Assembly (NCBI RefSeq): GCF_024346395.1
Contig: NZ_JAGQCW010000001.1
Location: 744,001-808,000 of the forward strand
From: Cyanobium sp. AMD-g
GTDB lineage: Bacteria > Cyanobacteriota > Cyanobacteriia > PCC-6307 > Cyanobiaceae
DNA length: 64,000 bases
Direction of reading: 5' to 3'
The stretch's first letter is position 1; every line of letters starts with the position of its first letter. The position numbers were made by a program, and so were the translations under genes. Below are positions 57,119-64,000 of this stretch, one piece after another. The notes beneath the pieces are model-generated. The model saw nothing but the letters and a program-made list of their open reading frames with translations. It did no database searches and was not told the origin of the DNA.

Positions 57119-59185
57119 TTGGCATCAGCCGACCCATTCGTTAGTCAGAATAATGTGAGTCCTCCCCAACGTCGATATAATCCAAAACTGGTCGTCTCGG
57201 CTCTTGCCGTGGTCGGCTTTTTTCTTGTGGATCTGGCCCTCACAAGAACCCTGGGCATCACCCCCTTTCAGTACTACTGGATCCCCGTGGTGCTGGCGGC
57301 ATCCTTCGCCACGCCCCGCCAGGTGGGCTGGTTCACGAGTGTGGCGATCGTTCTGACCGTCGTCTGGTCGCTTCAGGCTCCCCAGGCCACAACGCTGGAG
57401 CTGATGCTGCGGTTGGCCGTGCTGGTCGGGATGGCCTGGGTGTCGATGCATCTGGCCCGTGAACTGCAGGCCAAGGAACGCGGCAACCGGGAGCTCAAGA
57501 AGCACTACCAGCTGCTGGCCGAAAACGCCCCGGATGTGGTCCTCAGCAGCGACCGGGACGGGCGGATCGCCTGGGTCTCCCCATCGGTGCGGCAGCTGCT
57601 GGGCCATGACGCCCGCCAACTCCAGGGCCAGACCATCGACACCCTGGTGCTGGAGGGGGACCGGGGCCGGCTGGATGAGGCCATCGGCCGTGTCCTTCAG
57701 GGGAGCAACAGCGGCTGCGAGCTGCGCTTCCGCACCGCCGACGCTGGCAGCCGCTGGGTCGGCATGGCCCTGCGGCCTGTCCTCGACAGCGGTGGAGAGG
57801 TGCTGGGCGTGGTCGGCAGCTGGCGCGACATCCAGGGGGAGGTGGAGGCACGCCAGGCCGAGGAGCGCACCAAGGCGGCCCTGGCGGCCTCGGAGGAGCG
57901 GCTGCGCCTCACGCTGGAGAACGCTTCGACCGGCATCGCCCTGCTGGACGCCAGCGGCCATTTCCTCTCCATCAACCCCACCGGCCGCAGCCTGCTCGAC
58001 CGCGACGGCGCTGGACTGGAGGGCCTCACCTGGCAGGCGTTCTCACCGGCCGCCGACCAGGCCAGCGAAGCACCACTGATGCAGGAACTGGTCAGCGGCC
58101 AGCGCTCCTGCTATCGCTTGCGCAAGCGCATCCAGCAGAGGGGCGTGGGCCCCATCTGGGTCGATTGCAGTGTGTCCTGCTCGCGCCATGCCGATGGCAC
58201 CACGGCCTTCGTGATCGCCCAGTTCAACGACGTCACCGAGATGGTTCAGGCGGAAGCGGCCCTGGCCACCTCGGAGGAGCGCTACCGGCTGCTGGCGGAG
58301 AACTCCAGCGATGTGGTGCTGCTGATCAAGGACGAGCTGATCAGCTGGATCTCCCCGTCGCTCACCTGCATGCTGGGTTGGCAGCCGGGAGACTGGATCG
58401 GCCATCCCCTCAGCCGGTTCATCCCCGCCGACGAGCAACCGGCCCTGGAGCGCGATCTGCACGCCCTCGCCGCCGGCCGGACGGTGGTCAGCAGGCTGCA
58501 GGCCCTGGCCCACGACCACAGCCAACGCTGGGTCGAACTGCATGCCAGTCCCTACAGAGATCTGGATGGCCGCCTCAATGGCATCGTCGGATCCTTCCGG
58601 ACGGTGGATCAGGAGGTGGCCGCCGAAAGGGAGCTGGCCCGCCGTGCCTGCACCGACGAACTCACCGGGCTGGTGAACCGCCACGAGGCATTGGAGCAGA
58701 TCACCGCCATCGCCGGCCGTGTGGTGCGCCAGGGCCATGCCACCGCCGTGTTGTTCTGCGATCTCGATAACTTCAAGGAGATCAACGACACCTTCGGTCA
58801 CCTGCCTGGAGACGAACTGCTCAGGGTCGTGGCCACGAGAATCCGCCTGGGCCTGCGCAGCGGCGACATGGCCGCCCGCATCGGTGGCGATGAGTTGATG
58901 GTGGTGCTGCAGGGGGTGCGCAGCCTGGGCGACGCGATGGCCATCGCCGAAAAGCTGCGTCGGGCCGTGGCCGAACCGATCTCCACCAGTGCGGGCTTCC
59001 TGTCGATCACCCTGAGCATCGGCGTCACCATGGTCGAACCTGGCGAAGACTCCGACCAGATCATCTCCAGGGCCGACCGTGCCATGTACCGGGCCAAACA
59101 GACCGGGCGCAACCAGGTGCTGGCCTTCAGCGACCAGAATGATACGTTCGAAGGTCGGAGTGCCAGCTGGCAGCCCGCGCTCTGA
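57119..59185 (+). CDS. Membrane diguanylate cyclase with three PAS domains
   Basis: 688 aa from TTG 57119. Two to four N-terminal helices (~20-115) are followed by three PAS domains (about 130-245, 258-375, 385-500) and a GGDEF domain (~515-670) with TDELTGLVNRHEAL, DLDNFKEINDTFGHLPGD and an intact RIGGDELMV at ~587-595. This is probably an active c-di-GMP synthase. The PAS domains suggest redox, light or small-molecule input, but no cofactor residues are diagnostic. TTG is used because no in-frame ATG precedes the first helix. Confidence 0.88.
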   Translation: MASADPFVSQNNVSPPQRRYNPKLVVSALAVVGFFLVDLALTRTLGITPFQYYWIPVVLAASFATPRQVGWFTSVAIVLTVVWSLQAPQATTLELMLRLAVLVGMAWVSMHLARELQAKERGNRELKKHYQLLAENAPDVVLSSDRDGRIAWVSPSVRQLLGHDARQLQGQTIDTLVLEGDRGRLDEAIGRVLQGSNSGCELRFRTADAGSRWVGMALRPVLDSGGEVLGVVGSWRDIQGEVEARQAEERTKAALAASEERLRLTLENASTGIALLDASGHFLSINPTGRSLLDRDGAGLEGLTWQAFSPAADQASEAPLMQELVSGQRSCYRLRKRIQQRGVGPIWVDCSVSCSRHADGTTAFVIAQFNDVTEMVQAEAALATSEERYRLLAENSSDVVLLIKDELISWISPSLTCMLGWQPGDWIGHPLSRFIPADEQPALERDLHALAAGRTVVSRLQALAHDHSQRWVELHASPYRDLDGRLNGIVGSFRTVDQEVAAERELARRACTDELTGLVNRHEALEQITAIAGRVVRQGHATAVLFCDLDNFKEINDTFGHLPGDELLRVVATRIRLGLRSGDMAARIGGDELMVVLQGVRSLGDAMAIAEKLRRAVAEPISTSAGFLSITLSIGVTMVEPGEDSDQIISRADRAMYRAKQTGRNQVLAFSDQNDTFEGRSASWQPAL

Positions 59186-59214
59186 ACGGCTCAGGCGGCA
59201 CGACAGCGTGAACG

Positions 59215-59640
59215 ATGGCTAGCGAGGCGACTGCCATGGAGATCATCGGCATTGACCATGTGGTCCTGCGCTGCAGGGATCTGAAACGCATGGAGCGCTT
59301 CTACGCCGACGTGCTGGGCTGCGTCGTGACACGACGCAACGACGCCCTGGGACTGATCCACCTGAAGGCAGGCAGCGGTCTGATCGATCTGGCGGACGTC
59401 AACGGGGAACTGGGTCGCCGGGGTGGTGCGGGGCCGGGGACGGAAGGCCACAACCTCGATCACGTTTGCCTGCGGATCGAGCCCTTCGACGAAGGGGCCC
59501 TGCGGGTCCATCTCCGCCGGCATGGCCTCGAGGCCGGTCCCCTCCATCATTCCTACGGCGCCGAAGGCGTTGGCCCCGCCCTCTACCTGGAGGATCCGGA
59601 GGGGAACAGCATCGAACTCAAGGGGCCACCCCAAGACTGA
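59215..59640 (+). CDS. VOC-superfamily (glyoxalase/dioxygenase-like) protein
   Basis: 141 aa with two beta-alpha-beta-beta-beta units: IIGIDHVVLRCRDLKRMERFYADVLG, HNLDHVCLRIEPFDE and a C-terminal ALYLEDPEGNSIEL. Metal ligands would be His of GIDHVV, His of NLDHV and the terminal Glu. Members include lactoylglutathione lyases, dioxygenases and resistance proteins; the substrate is unknown. ATG 59215 or 59236 is possible. Confidence 0.87.
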   Translation: MASEATAMEIIGIDHVVLRCRDLKRMERFYADVLGCVVTRRNDALGLIHLKAGSGLIDLADVNGELGRRGGAGPGTEGHNLDHVCLRIEPFDEGALRVHLRRHGLEAGPLHHSYGAEGVGPALYLEDPEGNSIELKGPPQD

Positions 59641-59663
59641 GCCAGGCCTCGTTGACAGTGGCT

Positions 59664-59906
59664 TCAGCCACGCCAGGTGGGCTGCCCCCCCCTGGCCAGG
59701 GTGCCCCGGTGACGCCAGAGGGCGGCCGGACTCACCTCGATGCCGTGCCGCCTGGCCAGATCGGACGCCGCCTGGGGCGAATCGGCTGCTTGCAGGGCGC
59801 TGGAGAACAACGGATCACGCTCGGCCAGATCCTTCACCTGATGAAGGGCTTCCGCGGCGCTGGGATGGGGATAGGTCGTTGTACTGGATAGCTCACAGGT
59901 TGCCAT
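59664..59906 (-). CDS. Nif11-domain small peptide
   Basis: 80 aa. The helical AAEALHQVKDLAERDPLFSSA with LQAADSPQAASDLARRHG and IEVSPAALW resembles the Nif11 leader-peptide domain of cyanobacteria. The C-terminus RHRGTLARGGQPTWRG contains a Gly-Gly that in RiPP precursors marks leader cleavage, but only six residues follow, with no Cys/Ser/Thr-rich core. No modifying enzyme or peptidase-transporter is near. It may be a stand-alone Nif11 protein. The ATG has GGAG upstream. Confidence 0.7.
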   Translation of the reverse strand: MATCELSSTTTYPHPSAAEALHQVKDLAERDPLFSSALQAADSPQAASDLARRHGIEVSPAALWRHRGTLARGGQPTWRG

Positions 59907-59984
59907 GGGACTTTCTCCGCTTTTAACCCATCCTAATCAGAAGATATTGCCAGCAAGATGGGTGCAAACACCTATCCATTCGTC

Positions 59985-60644
59985 TCACGATGTCTGGAAG
60001 TAAGCTGCCCCTTTGCCGCAGCTGGCGGCAGCCCCATAGATCTTCGTCGAAGGGAAATATTCGGCTTCGAGCTGCACTTGAGCGGCCACCTCTTCGCCTG
60101 CCGTTTCAGCAATGAATTGCAGGGTGAGATCGATGCCCGACGAGATGCCGGCCGCCGTCCAGATCGCCCCGTCCCGGGTGAAGCGCTCTTCCACCACCTC
60201 CACATCGCCGAGGGCCCGCAGGCGCTCCAGGGAGGCCCAGTGGGTGGTGGCCCGCTTGCCGCTGAGCAGGCCGGCGGCATGCAGCAGGAACGCTCCGGTG
60301 CAGACCGACAGCACCGCCCGGCAACAGGCCGCCTGTTGCCGGATGAAGGTGATCAACGCAGCATTGTTGACCTCGGTACGGGTGCCCAGGCCACCCGGCA
60401 CCAGCAGCACATCCAGGGGCGGAGCCGTGGCGAAGCTGGCCTGGGGCAGCAGCACCAGGCCCTTGGCGCAGGTGATCGGACCCTCGCCCTGGCCGATCAT
60501 CAGGCACTGTTCGGGACCGCCGCTCTGGCGCGCCCACAGGGCGGCCATCTCCCAGGGTCCGATGGCGTCGAGTTCCTCCACCCCTGGGAACAGCAAGATG
60601 CCGAAAGGTCCGGTCCCGGCACCGATGGACGCGTCTGAATCCAT
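59985..60644 (-). CDS. DJ-1/PfpI-family protein, isonitrile-hydratase-like
   Basis: 219 aa. FGILLFPGVEELDAIGPWEMAA, DVLLVPGGLGTRTEV and the nucleophile elbow VLSVCTGAFLLHAAGLLSGK with THWASLERL match the subgroup that includes isonitrile hydratase and the amidotransferase domain of GlxA regulators. No DNA-binding domain follows. The real reaction is unknown. ATG 60644 is chosen because sequence above it in frame is Arg/Ser-rich and not family-like. Confidence 0.82.
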   Translation of the reverse strand: MDSDASIGAGTGPFGILLFPGVEELDAIGPWEMAALWARQSGGPEQCLMIGQGEGPITCAKGLVLLPQASFATAPPLDVLLVPGGLGTRTEVNNAALITFIRQQAACCRAVLSVCTGAFLLHAAGLLSGKRATTHWASLERLRALGDVEVVEERFTRDGAIWTAAGISSGIDLTLQFIAETAGEEVAAQVQLEAEYFPSTKIYGAAASCGKGAAYFQTS

Positions 60645-60732
60645 CGTCGGCCACGCCCGCAGGCACCCACAGCGTTCAAGTTTCCCATCCGCTGACGAAC
60701 CGCGGCGAAGATCAAGATCAAGCCCGGGTGCC

Positions 60733-61902
60733 ATGGCGATGGGGACCACCACGACAGCGCACCGAGGGTGGTGGCAAAGGCTGCTGGCCCTGGCCCTGGC
60801 CCTGGCGGCCCTGCTCAGCCTGGTGCCGCCCGCCGCCGCCGCTGCCGCCGGGGAACTGCAGGTGTTCGTGCGCGAGGGCTGTCCCCACTGCGCTGCCGCC
60901 AAGGCCTTCCTGAGCGAACTGCAGCGGCAGCGGCCGGCCGTGCGGGTGCGCCTGCGCGACGTGGGCAGCGATCCCCAGGCCCGCGACGACCTGCTGCGCC
61001 TCTCACGACAGGCGGGCGTGCAGGCCCCCGGCGTGCCCACTTTCGTGTATGCCGGCCGGGTGCTGGTGGGCTTCGATGACGCTGGGGGTCGCGGGCGGGA
61101 CTTGCTTGCTCTGGTTGAAGCGCCGAGCCCAGACAACCCAGGCGAAGACGCGGCCAGGGCCGGTGAGCTCAGCCTCGGTCCCCTGGGCCGGATCAGCGTC
61201 GCCGCCCTCGGCCTGCCCCTGTTCACCCTGGTGCTGGGCCTGCTGGACGGCTTCAATCCCTGTGCGATGTGGGTGCTGCTGTTCCTGCTGTCGCTGCTGG
61301 TGCACTGGCGCAACCGTCGCCGCATGGCCCTGGTGGCAGGCACGTTCGTGCTGGTCAGCGGGGCGGTGTATTACGCCTTCATGGCCGCCTGGCTGAACGT
61401 GTTCCTGCTGCTGGGCTGGTCCACCTGGCTGCGGCTGGTGCTGGCCGGCCTGGCGATCACCGTGGGGGTGGTCAACGTGCTGGACAGCCGGCGCCAGGGC
61501 AGCGGCTTCAGCCTCTCGATTCCGGCAGAGGCCAAGCCAGGCCTCTACGCCCGCCTGCGCAACGTTGTCCAGTCCCGCTCTCTGTTGCCGGCCCTGGTGG
61601 CGGTGGCGGCCCTGGCCGTGGTGGTGAATGCCGTGGAACTGCTCTGCACCGCCGGCCTGCCGGCGGTCTACACGGCGGTGCTCAGCCAGCAGAATCTGTC
61701 GGCCTCAGCCCACTACGCCTACCTGGGGCTCTACATCCTGGGATACATCGCCGACGACAGCCTGATGGTGGCCGCCGCCGTGCTGGCCCTGAGCAGTCAG
61801 AAGCTCACCGAAGCCGGCGGCCGCTGGCTGAAGCTCATCAGTGGCGGGGTGATGCTGGCGCTGGGTGTGGCGTTGCTGCTGCGCCCGGGATGGCTGATGT
61901 GA
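60733..61902 (+). CDS. Glutaredoxin-like domain fused to CcdA/DsbD-type membrane domain
   Basis: 389 aa. A signal/TM segment is followed by a glutaredoxin-like domain with REGCPHCAAAKAF (Cys50, Cys53) and GVPTFVYAGRVLVGF. After a short linker, about six helices form a CcdA-like reductant carrier with Cys in DGFNPCAMWVLL and VELLCTAGLPAVYT. It would move reducing power across the membrane to an extracytoplasmic thiol domain carried on the same chain. Targets could be cytochrome c or other disulfide proteins. ATG 60733 is used; codons above it belong to antisense sequence. Confidence 0.85.
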   Translation: MAMGTTTTAHRGWWQRLLALALALAALLSLVPPAAAAAAGELQVFVREGCPHCAAAKAFLSELQRQRPAVRVRLRDVGSDPQARDDLLRLSRQAGVQAPGVPTFVYAGRVLVGFDDAGGRGRDLLALVEAPSPDNPGEDAARAGELSLGPLGRISVAALGLPLFTLVLGLLDGFNPCAMWVLLFLLSLLVHWRNRRRMALVAGTFVLVSGAVYYAFMAAWLNVFLLLGWSTWLRLVLAGLAITVGVVNVLDSRRQGSGFSLSIPAEAKPGLYARLRNVVQSRSLLPALVAVAALAVVVNAVELLCTAGLPAVYTAVLSQQNLSASAHYAYLGLYILGYIADDSLMVAAAVLALSSQKLTEAGGRWLKLISGGVMLALGVALLLRPGWLM

Positions 61903-61905
61903 GGG

Positions 61906-62205
61906 TCACCCCAGCAGCGCCTGCACGCTGGCCAGCTTGTCGTCGAGGCTCTGGTCGCGGTCGGTGCGGGTGTTGATCGTCACGGTGGTGAAGATCCGCG
62001 GGCAGCCCATGGCATGGACGGCGGCATGGCAGGACTCAATCGCCGCCATCACCGGCCCCCACTCCCCCTCGATGGCGGTGCCGTTGGGATGCAGCCGGAT
62101 CGTCAGACCGGCCTGCTGCAGCACCCGTTCGCAGGCGGCCACGTAGGAGGCCAGGCTCACCCCCACACCGATCGGCACCACGCAGAGATCAACGATCACC
62201 TTCAT
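61906..62205 (-). CDS. MTH1187-type thiamine-binding protein
   Basis: 99 aa, ferredoxin-like fold: MKVIVDLCVVPIGVGVSLASY, LHPNGTAIEGEW and IFTTVTINTRTDR. Members of this family (YqgV, MTH1187) bind thiamine or related ligands as tetramers. The ATG at 62205 was preferred over 62232. It ends three bases after the convergent glutaredoxin-CcdA gene. Confidence 0.85.
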   Translation of the reverse strand: MKVIVDLCVVPIGVGVSLASYVAACERVLQQAGLTIRLHPNGTAIEGEWGPVMAAIESCHAAVHAMGCPRIFTTVTINTRTDRDQSLDDKLASVQALLG

Positions 62206-62335
62206 GGCGGAAGTGGACTGGGGGTCGATCATCGGACGGGCGGCGGACGGGCCGCCAGCTGATACGCGAACGCTGGCAGCAGCGGCGGCAACTCCTTGGC
62301 CAGCGACTCGCGGAGCGACGCACGCAACGGCGCTG

Positions 62336-62677
62336 ATGCGGCGGATCCTGATCGATTCGGGCCTCTTGCTCAGCCACTACCCACAACAGGAGCCCCTGCA
62401 TCAAGCGGTTGTGGCCTTCTTTGATCAGACCGCCGCGCAGCTGATCACGTCACCGATCTGCATCGACGAAGTGCTCTGGCTGCTCGGTGATCCAGGCGAT
62501 CCCCGCGTCGTGGAACGCAACGAGCGCTATGCCGATCTGCCAGACGATTTCGCCGATCTCACCTTGGCGGCACTCTCGGAGCGGCTGGATGTTGCCGAGA
62601 TTCTGAGTCTGGACAGCGACTTTGATGTCTACAGGCATTTCAGCCGAGAACCTTTCTGCCGCGTTTCGATCCCATGA
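62336..62677 (+). pseudogene. PIN-domain protein with probable internal deletion
   Basis: 113 aa from ATG 62336. It starts like a VapC-type PIN domain (RILIDSGLLLSHY, SPICIDEVLWLLG) and ends like one (ERYADLPDDFADLTLAAL-like, ILSLDSDFDVYR), but about 25 residues normally between the second and third acidic blocks are missing. The frame is open, so it could be a shortened but folded protein. No recognisable antitoxin is encoded before it. It is best read as a decaying toxin-type gene. Confidence 0.55.
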
Positions 62678-62708
62678 GCCTTGCCGGCAAGTGGGACGGC
62701 TCAGAGGG

Positions 62709-62816
62709 TCACCAGGTGCCGATGCTGAACAGCAACTGCAACAGGGCAAAACCCGCCAAGCAGGTGGCGGCTAGGAGCGGAGCGACATGAACCAACTTTT
62801 CAATCCCACGTTGCAA
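62709..62816 (-). CDS. Possible 35-aa single-span membrane peptide
   Basis: From TTG 62816 the frame reads (M)QRGIEKLVHVAPLLAATCL, then a hydrophobic AGFALLQLLFSIGTW and stop. The layout (short basic amphipathic start, one membrane span, aromatic end) resembles small cyanobacterial membrane proteins. The ribosome site is weak and no family is recognised. It lies in the 256-base gap between the PIN gene and the DUF2459 gene, which is otherwise empty. Confidence 0.3.
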   Translation of the reverse strand: MQRGIEKLVHVAPLLAATCLAGFALLQLLFSIGTW

Positions 62817-62933
62817 TTGGTCTAGGTCGGGCGAGGGCCGGGAGAAAGGCCATCGGGACGCTGGGTGTGGAGAGCCACAGACACAGTTGGTGATGAACTT
62901 TTGTCCTCAATGCTGTGCGTCGCGGCACGACGC

Positions 62934-63587
62934 TCAGCCTGGGGGCCTGGCCACGGGCCGGAAGCCACGCAAACGCCCGGGTACCTGGGCGGCGACCACC
63001 ACCCCTGTCGGGTCGGTGGCGAGTCCGGCCTCCCGCAGCCGCTGCACGGTCCACCAGTTGCAGTTGCGGGTCCACAGATAGGTGCCGTGGGCAAGGACAA
63101 AACGGCCCCCGTGGCCGGGCCGCCATGGCAGGGGGGGCAGTCGCTCGCCGGCGGGGGTGCGCTGGGCCGAGCGTTCCAGAGCGGTGAGCAGGGCCTGCAG
63201 GGTGGGGGCCTCCACCCGACGCTGCCGCACGGCGACCGTTCCCTCCAGCCGCGGTGGATCGGGGTGGCCGGCGAGGAGCAGCACCGATTCAGTGGGCAGA
63301 AACAGGGCCGCGAACAGGGTCTGGGGGCTGCGGTCGGCGCCATGGAAGTAACGCCGGTCGCCCCAGGCGACTTCCACGAACGGGGCCGCCTCCGCCCCCG
63401 GGGGACCGAGGCGCCAGCCTGGTGGCTGCTGCACCACGATCGAGGTGTGGTGACCCCAATCCGCCACCAGCACGGTGTAGGACCCCGGAGGGGGCAACGG
63501 CAGCGGCGCCAGGTGGGCGCGGGGCTCGGGTCGCGCGATGGCCTGCAGCATCGGCCGGCCCAGCAGCTCCAGCAGGAGCGCAAGCAT
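62934..63587 (-). CDS. DUF2459 / TIGR02117-family protein
   Basis: 217 aa. A hydrophobic N-terminus ([15 protein letters not shown]) suggests membrane anchoring or export. The family pattern is [29 protein letters not shown] and [16 protein letters not shown]. Conserved His and Cys residues suggest an enzyme, but function is unknown. ATG 63587 lies 30 bases below the 3' end of tRNA-Leu on the same strand. An apparent longer frame upstream only reads through the tRNA and is not coding. Confidence 0.82.
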   Translation of the reverse strand: MLALLLELLGRPMLQAIARPEPRAHLAPLPLPPPGSYTVLVADWGHHTSIVVQQPPGWRLGPPGAEAAPFVEVAWGDRRYFHGADRSPQTLFAALFLPTESVLLLAGHPDPPRLEGTVAVRQRRVEAPTLQALLTALERSAQRTPAGERLPPLPWRPGHGGRFVLAHGTYLWTRNCNWWTVQRLREAGLATDPTGVVVAAQVPGRLRGFRPVARPPG

Positions 63588-63616
63588 CAGGAGCCCACCC
63601 CCAGAAGCACCGGTGA

Positions 63617-63700
63617 TGGGGGCAGGGGGACTTGAACCCCCACAGCCTTGCGGCCTGCGGATTTTAAGTCCGCTGCGTCTACCAATTTCGCCATGCCCCC
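63617..63700 (-). tRNA. trnL: tRNA-Leu (anticodon TAA)
   Basis: 84 nt. The acceptor stem is GGGGGCA/TGCCCCC with discriminator A. The D-arm region GGCGAAATTGGTAGACGC is typical of class II leucine tRNA. The anticodon arm is GCGGA-CTTAAAA-TCCGC, giving anticodon TAA for UUA codons. A variable arm (GGCCGCAAGGC) precedes the T-arm GGGGG-TTCAAGT-CCCCC. CCA is not encoded and no intron is present. Confidence 0.96.
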
Positions 63701-63741
63701 GCCGAGGGATCCTAGATTCACTCCACTTCGCGACACCCCCG

Positions 63742-63993
63742 GTGGCCCTGAGCGGACCCCTGAGCAGCCTGCCGCTCGACACCCTGCTGGTGATCGGCGC
63801 CTACCTCACCCTGGCCGGCGCCTACCTGGTGGTGGTGCCCCTGGCCCTCTACTGGTGGATGCACAAGCGCTGGACTGTGATGGGCAAGATCGAGCGCACG
63901 GCCATCTACGGCCTGGTGTTCCTGTTCTTCCCTGGGCTGATCCTGTTCGCCCCCTTCCTCAACCTGCGCATGGCCGGCCAGGGCGAGGCCTGA
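63742..63993 (+). CDS. ndhL: NDH-1 subunit NdhL
   Basis: 83 aa from GTG 63742. Two membrane helices: [20 protein letters not shown] and [18 protein letters not shown], with [17 protein letters not shown] between them, the typical NdhL pattern. It is a small membrane subunit specific to cyanobacterial and chloroplast NDH-1. The gene is head to head with tRNA-Leu across ~40 bases. In-frame codons before 63742 lie in the tRNA and are not coding. Confidence 0.9.
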   Translation: MALSGPLSSLPLDTLLVIGAYLTLAGAYLVVVPLALYWWMHKRWTVMGKIERTAIYGLVFLFFPGLILFAPFLNLRMAGQGEA

Positions 63994-64000
63994 TCGGTGA

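Noticed and set aside
59664-59906. A prochlorosin-type lanthipeptide precursor
   Set aside because: After Gly-Gly there are only six residues with no Cys or Ser/Thr cluster, and no LanM or transporter gene is present in the window.
60112-60732. A 207-codon N-terminal extension of the glutaredoxin-CcdA protein
   Set aside because: The extension is antisense to the DJ-1/PfpI gene and has no signal or domain features; ATG 60733 starts the signal segment.
63538-63741. A long in-frame N-terminal extension of ndhL
   Set aside because: It reads through antisense tRNA-Leu(TAA) and into the DUF2459 gene; the NdhL pattern begins only after GTG 63742.

Overview
The window looks like a chromosomal segment of an alpha-cyanobacterium of the Cyanobium / high-GC Synechococcus type. 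The evidence is the tail of an alpha-carboxysome operon (csoS4A, csoS4B, csoS1E), the low-affinity CO2-uptake NDH-1 genes (ndhF4, ndhD4, cupB), ndhL, a cyanobacterial-type bidirectional [NiFe] hydrogenase, a PyrF-PyrE fusion, strongly GC-rich coding sequence and several copies of the HIP1 octamer GCGATCGC. No rRNA, transposase, integrase, prophage or CRISPR array was seen. One tRNA, Leu(TAA), lies near the right end.

Layout. (1) 1-7361, + strand: carboxysome pentamers, the shell protein CsoS1E, a bacterioferritin-like protein, NdhF4/NdhD4/CupB, the Rubisco assembly factor acRAF and the Rubisco activase CbbX. This is a tightly packed, partly overlapping CO2-concentrating operon. (2) 7365-33768: housekeeping and accessory genes. 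They include dnaA, an HtrA protease, two glycosyltransferases, an acetyltransferase, an alpha/beta hydrolase with no ordinary start codon, an ABC exporter, hisG, gloB, a three-gene partner-switching module (STAS antagonist, HATPase kinase, cNMP-PP2C phosphatase), an iron-type ABC ATPase, RidA, a short SepF-like protein, an L,D-transpeptidase-like protein, an FAH-family enzyme, malic enzyme, UMP synthase, an RND pump, a TraB/GumN protein, a P-type ATPase and Hsp20.

(3) 33778-56801, - strand: a fermentative hydrogen cluster. Read in its own direction it is hoxE, an interruption, hoxF-hoxU-hoxY-hoxH-hoxW-hypA, an outer-membrane-protein gene, then hypB-hypF-hypC-nifJ-(DHOD-like)-hypD-hypE. Pyruvate:ferredoxin/flavodoxin oxidoreductase (nifJ) lies inside the maturation operon with overlapping start and stop codons, so pyruvate oxidation, hydrogenase and maturation are probably expressed together. 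hoxE is separated from hoxF by about 5.6 kb. That insert holds an orphan NitT/TauT-like solute-binding lipoprotein, a membrane PAS-GGDEF-EAL protein and a membrane protein with a degenerate GGDEF domain. A third membrane GGDEF protein, with an intact motif, lies just beyond hoxE.

(4) 59215-63993: small accessory genes (VOC protein, Nif11-domain peptide, DJ-1/PfpI protein, glutaredoxin-CcdA fusion, thiamine-binding protein, a shortened PIN domain, a DUF2459 protein), then tRNA-Leu(TAA) and ndhL. Two very short genes are proposed: a 47-aa secreted peptide upstream of the third GGDEF gene and a 35-aa single-span membrane peptide near 62.8 kb.

The most unusual feature is the linkage of hydrogen metabolism, pyruvate fermentation and an apparent ligand-responsive cyclic-di-GMP module in one locus.
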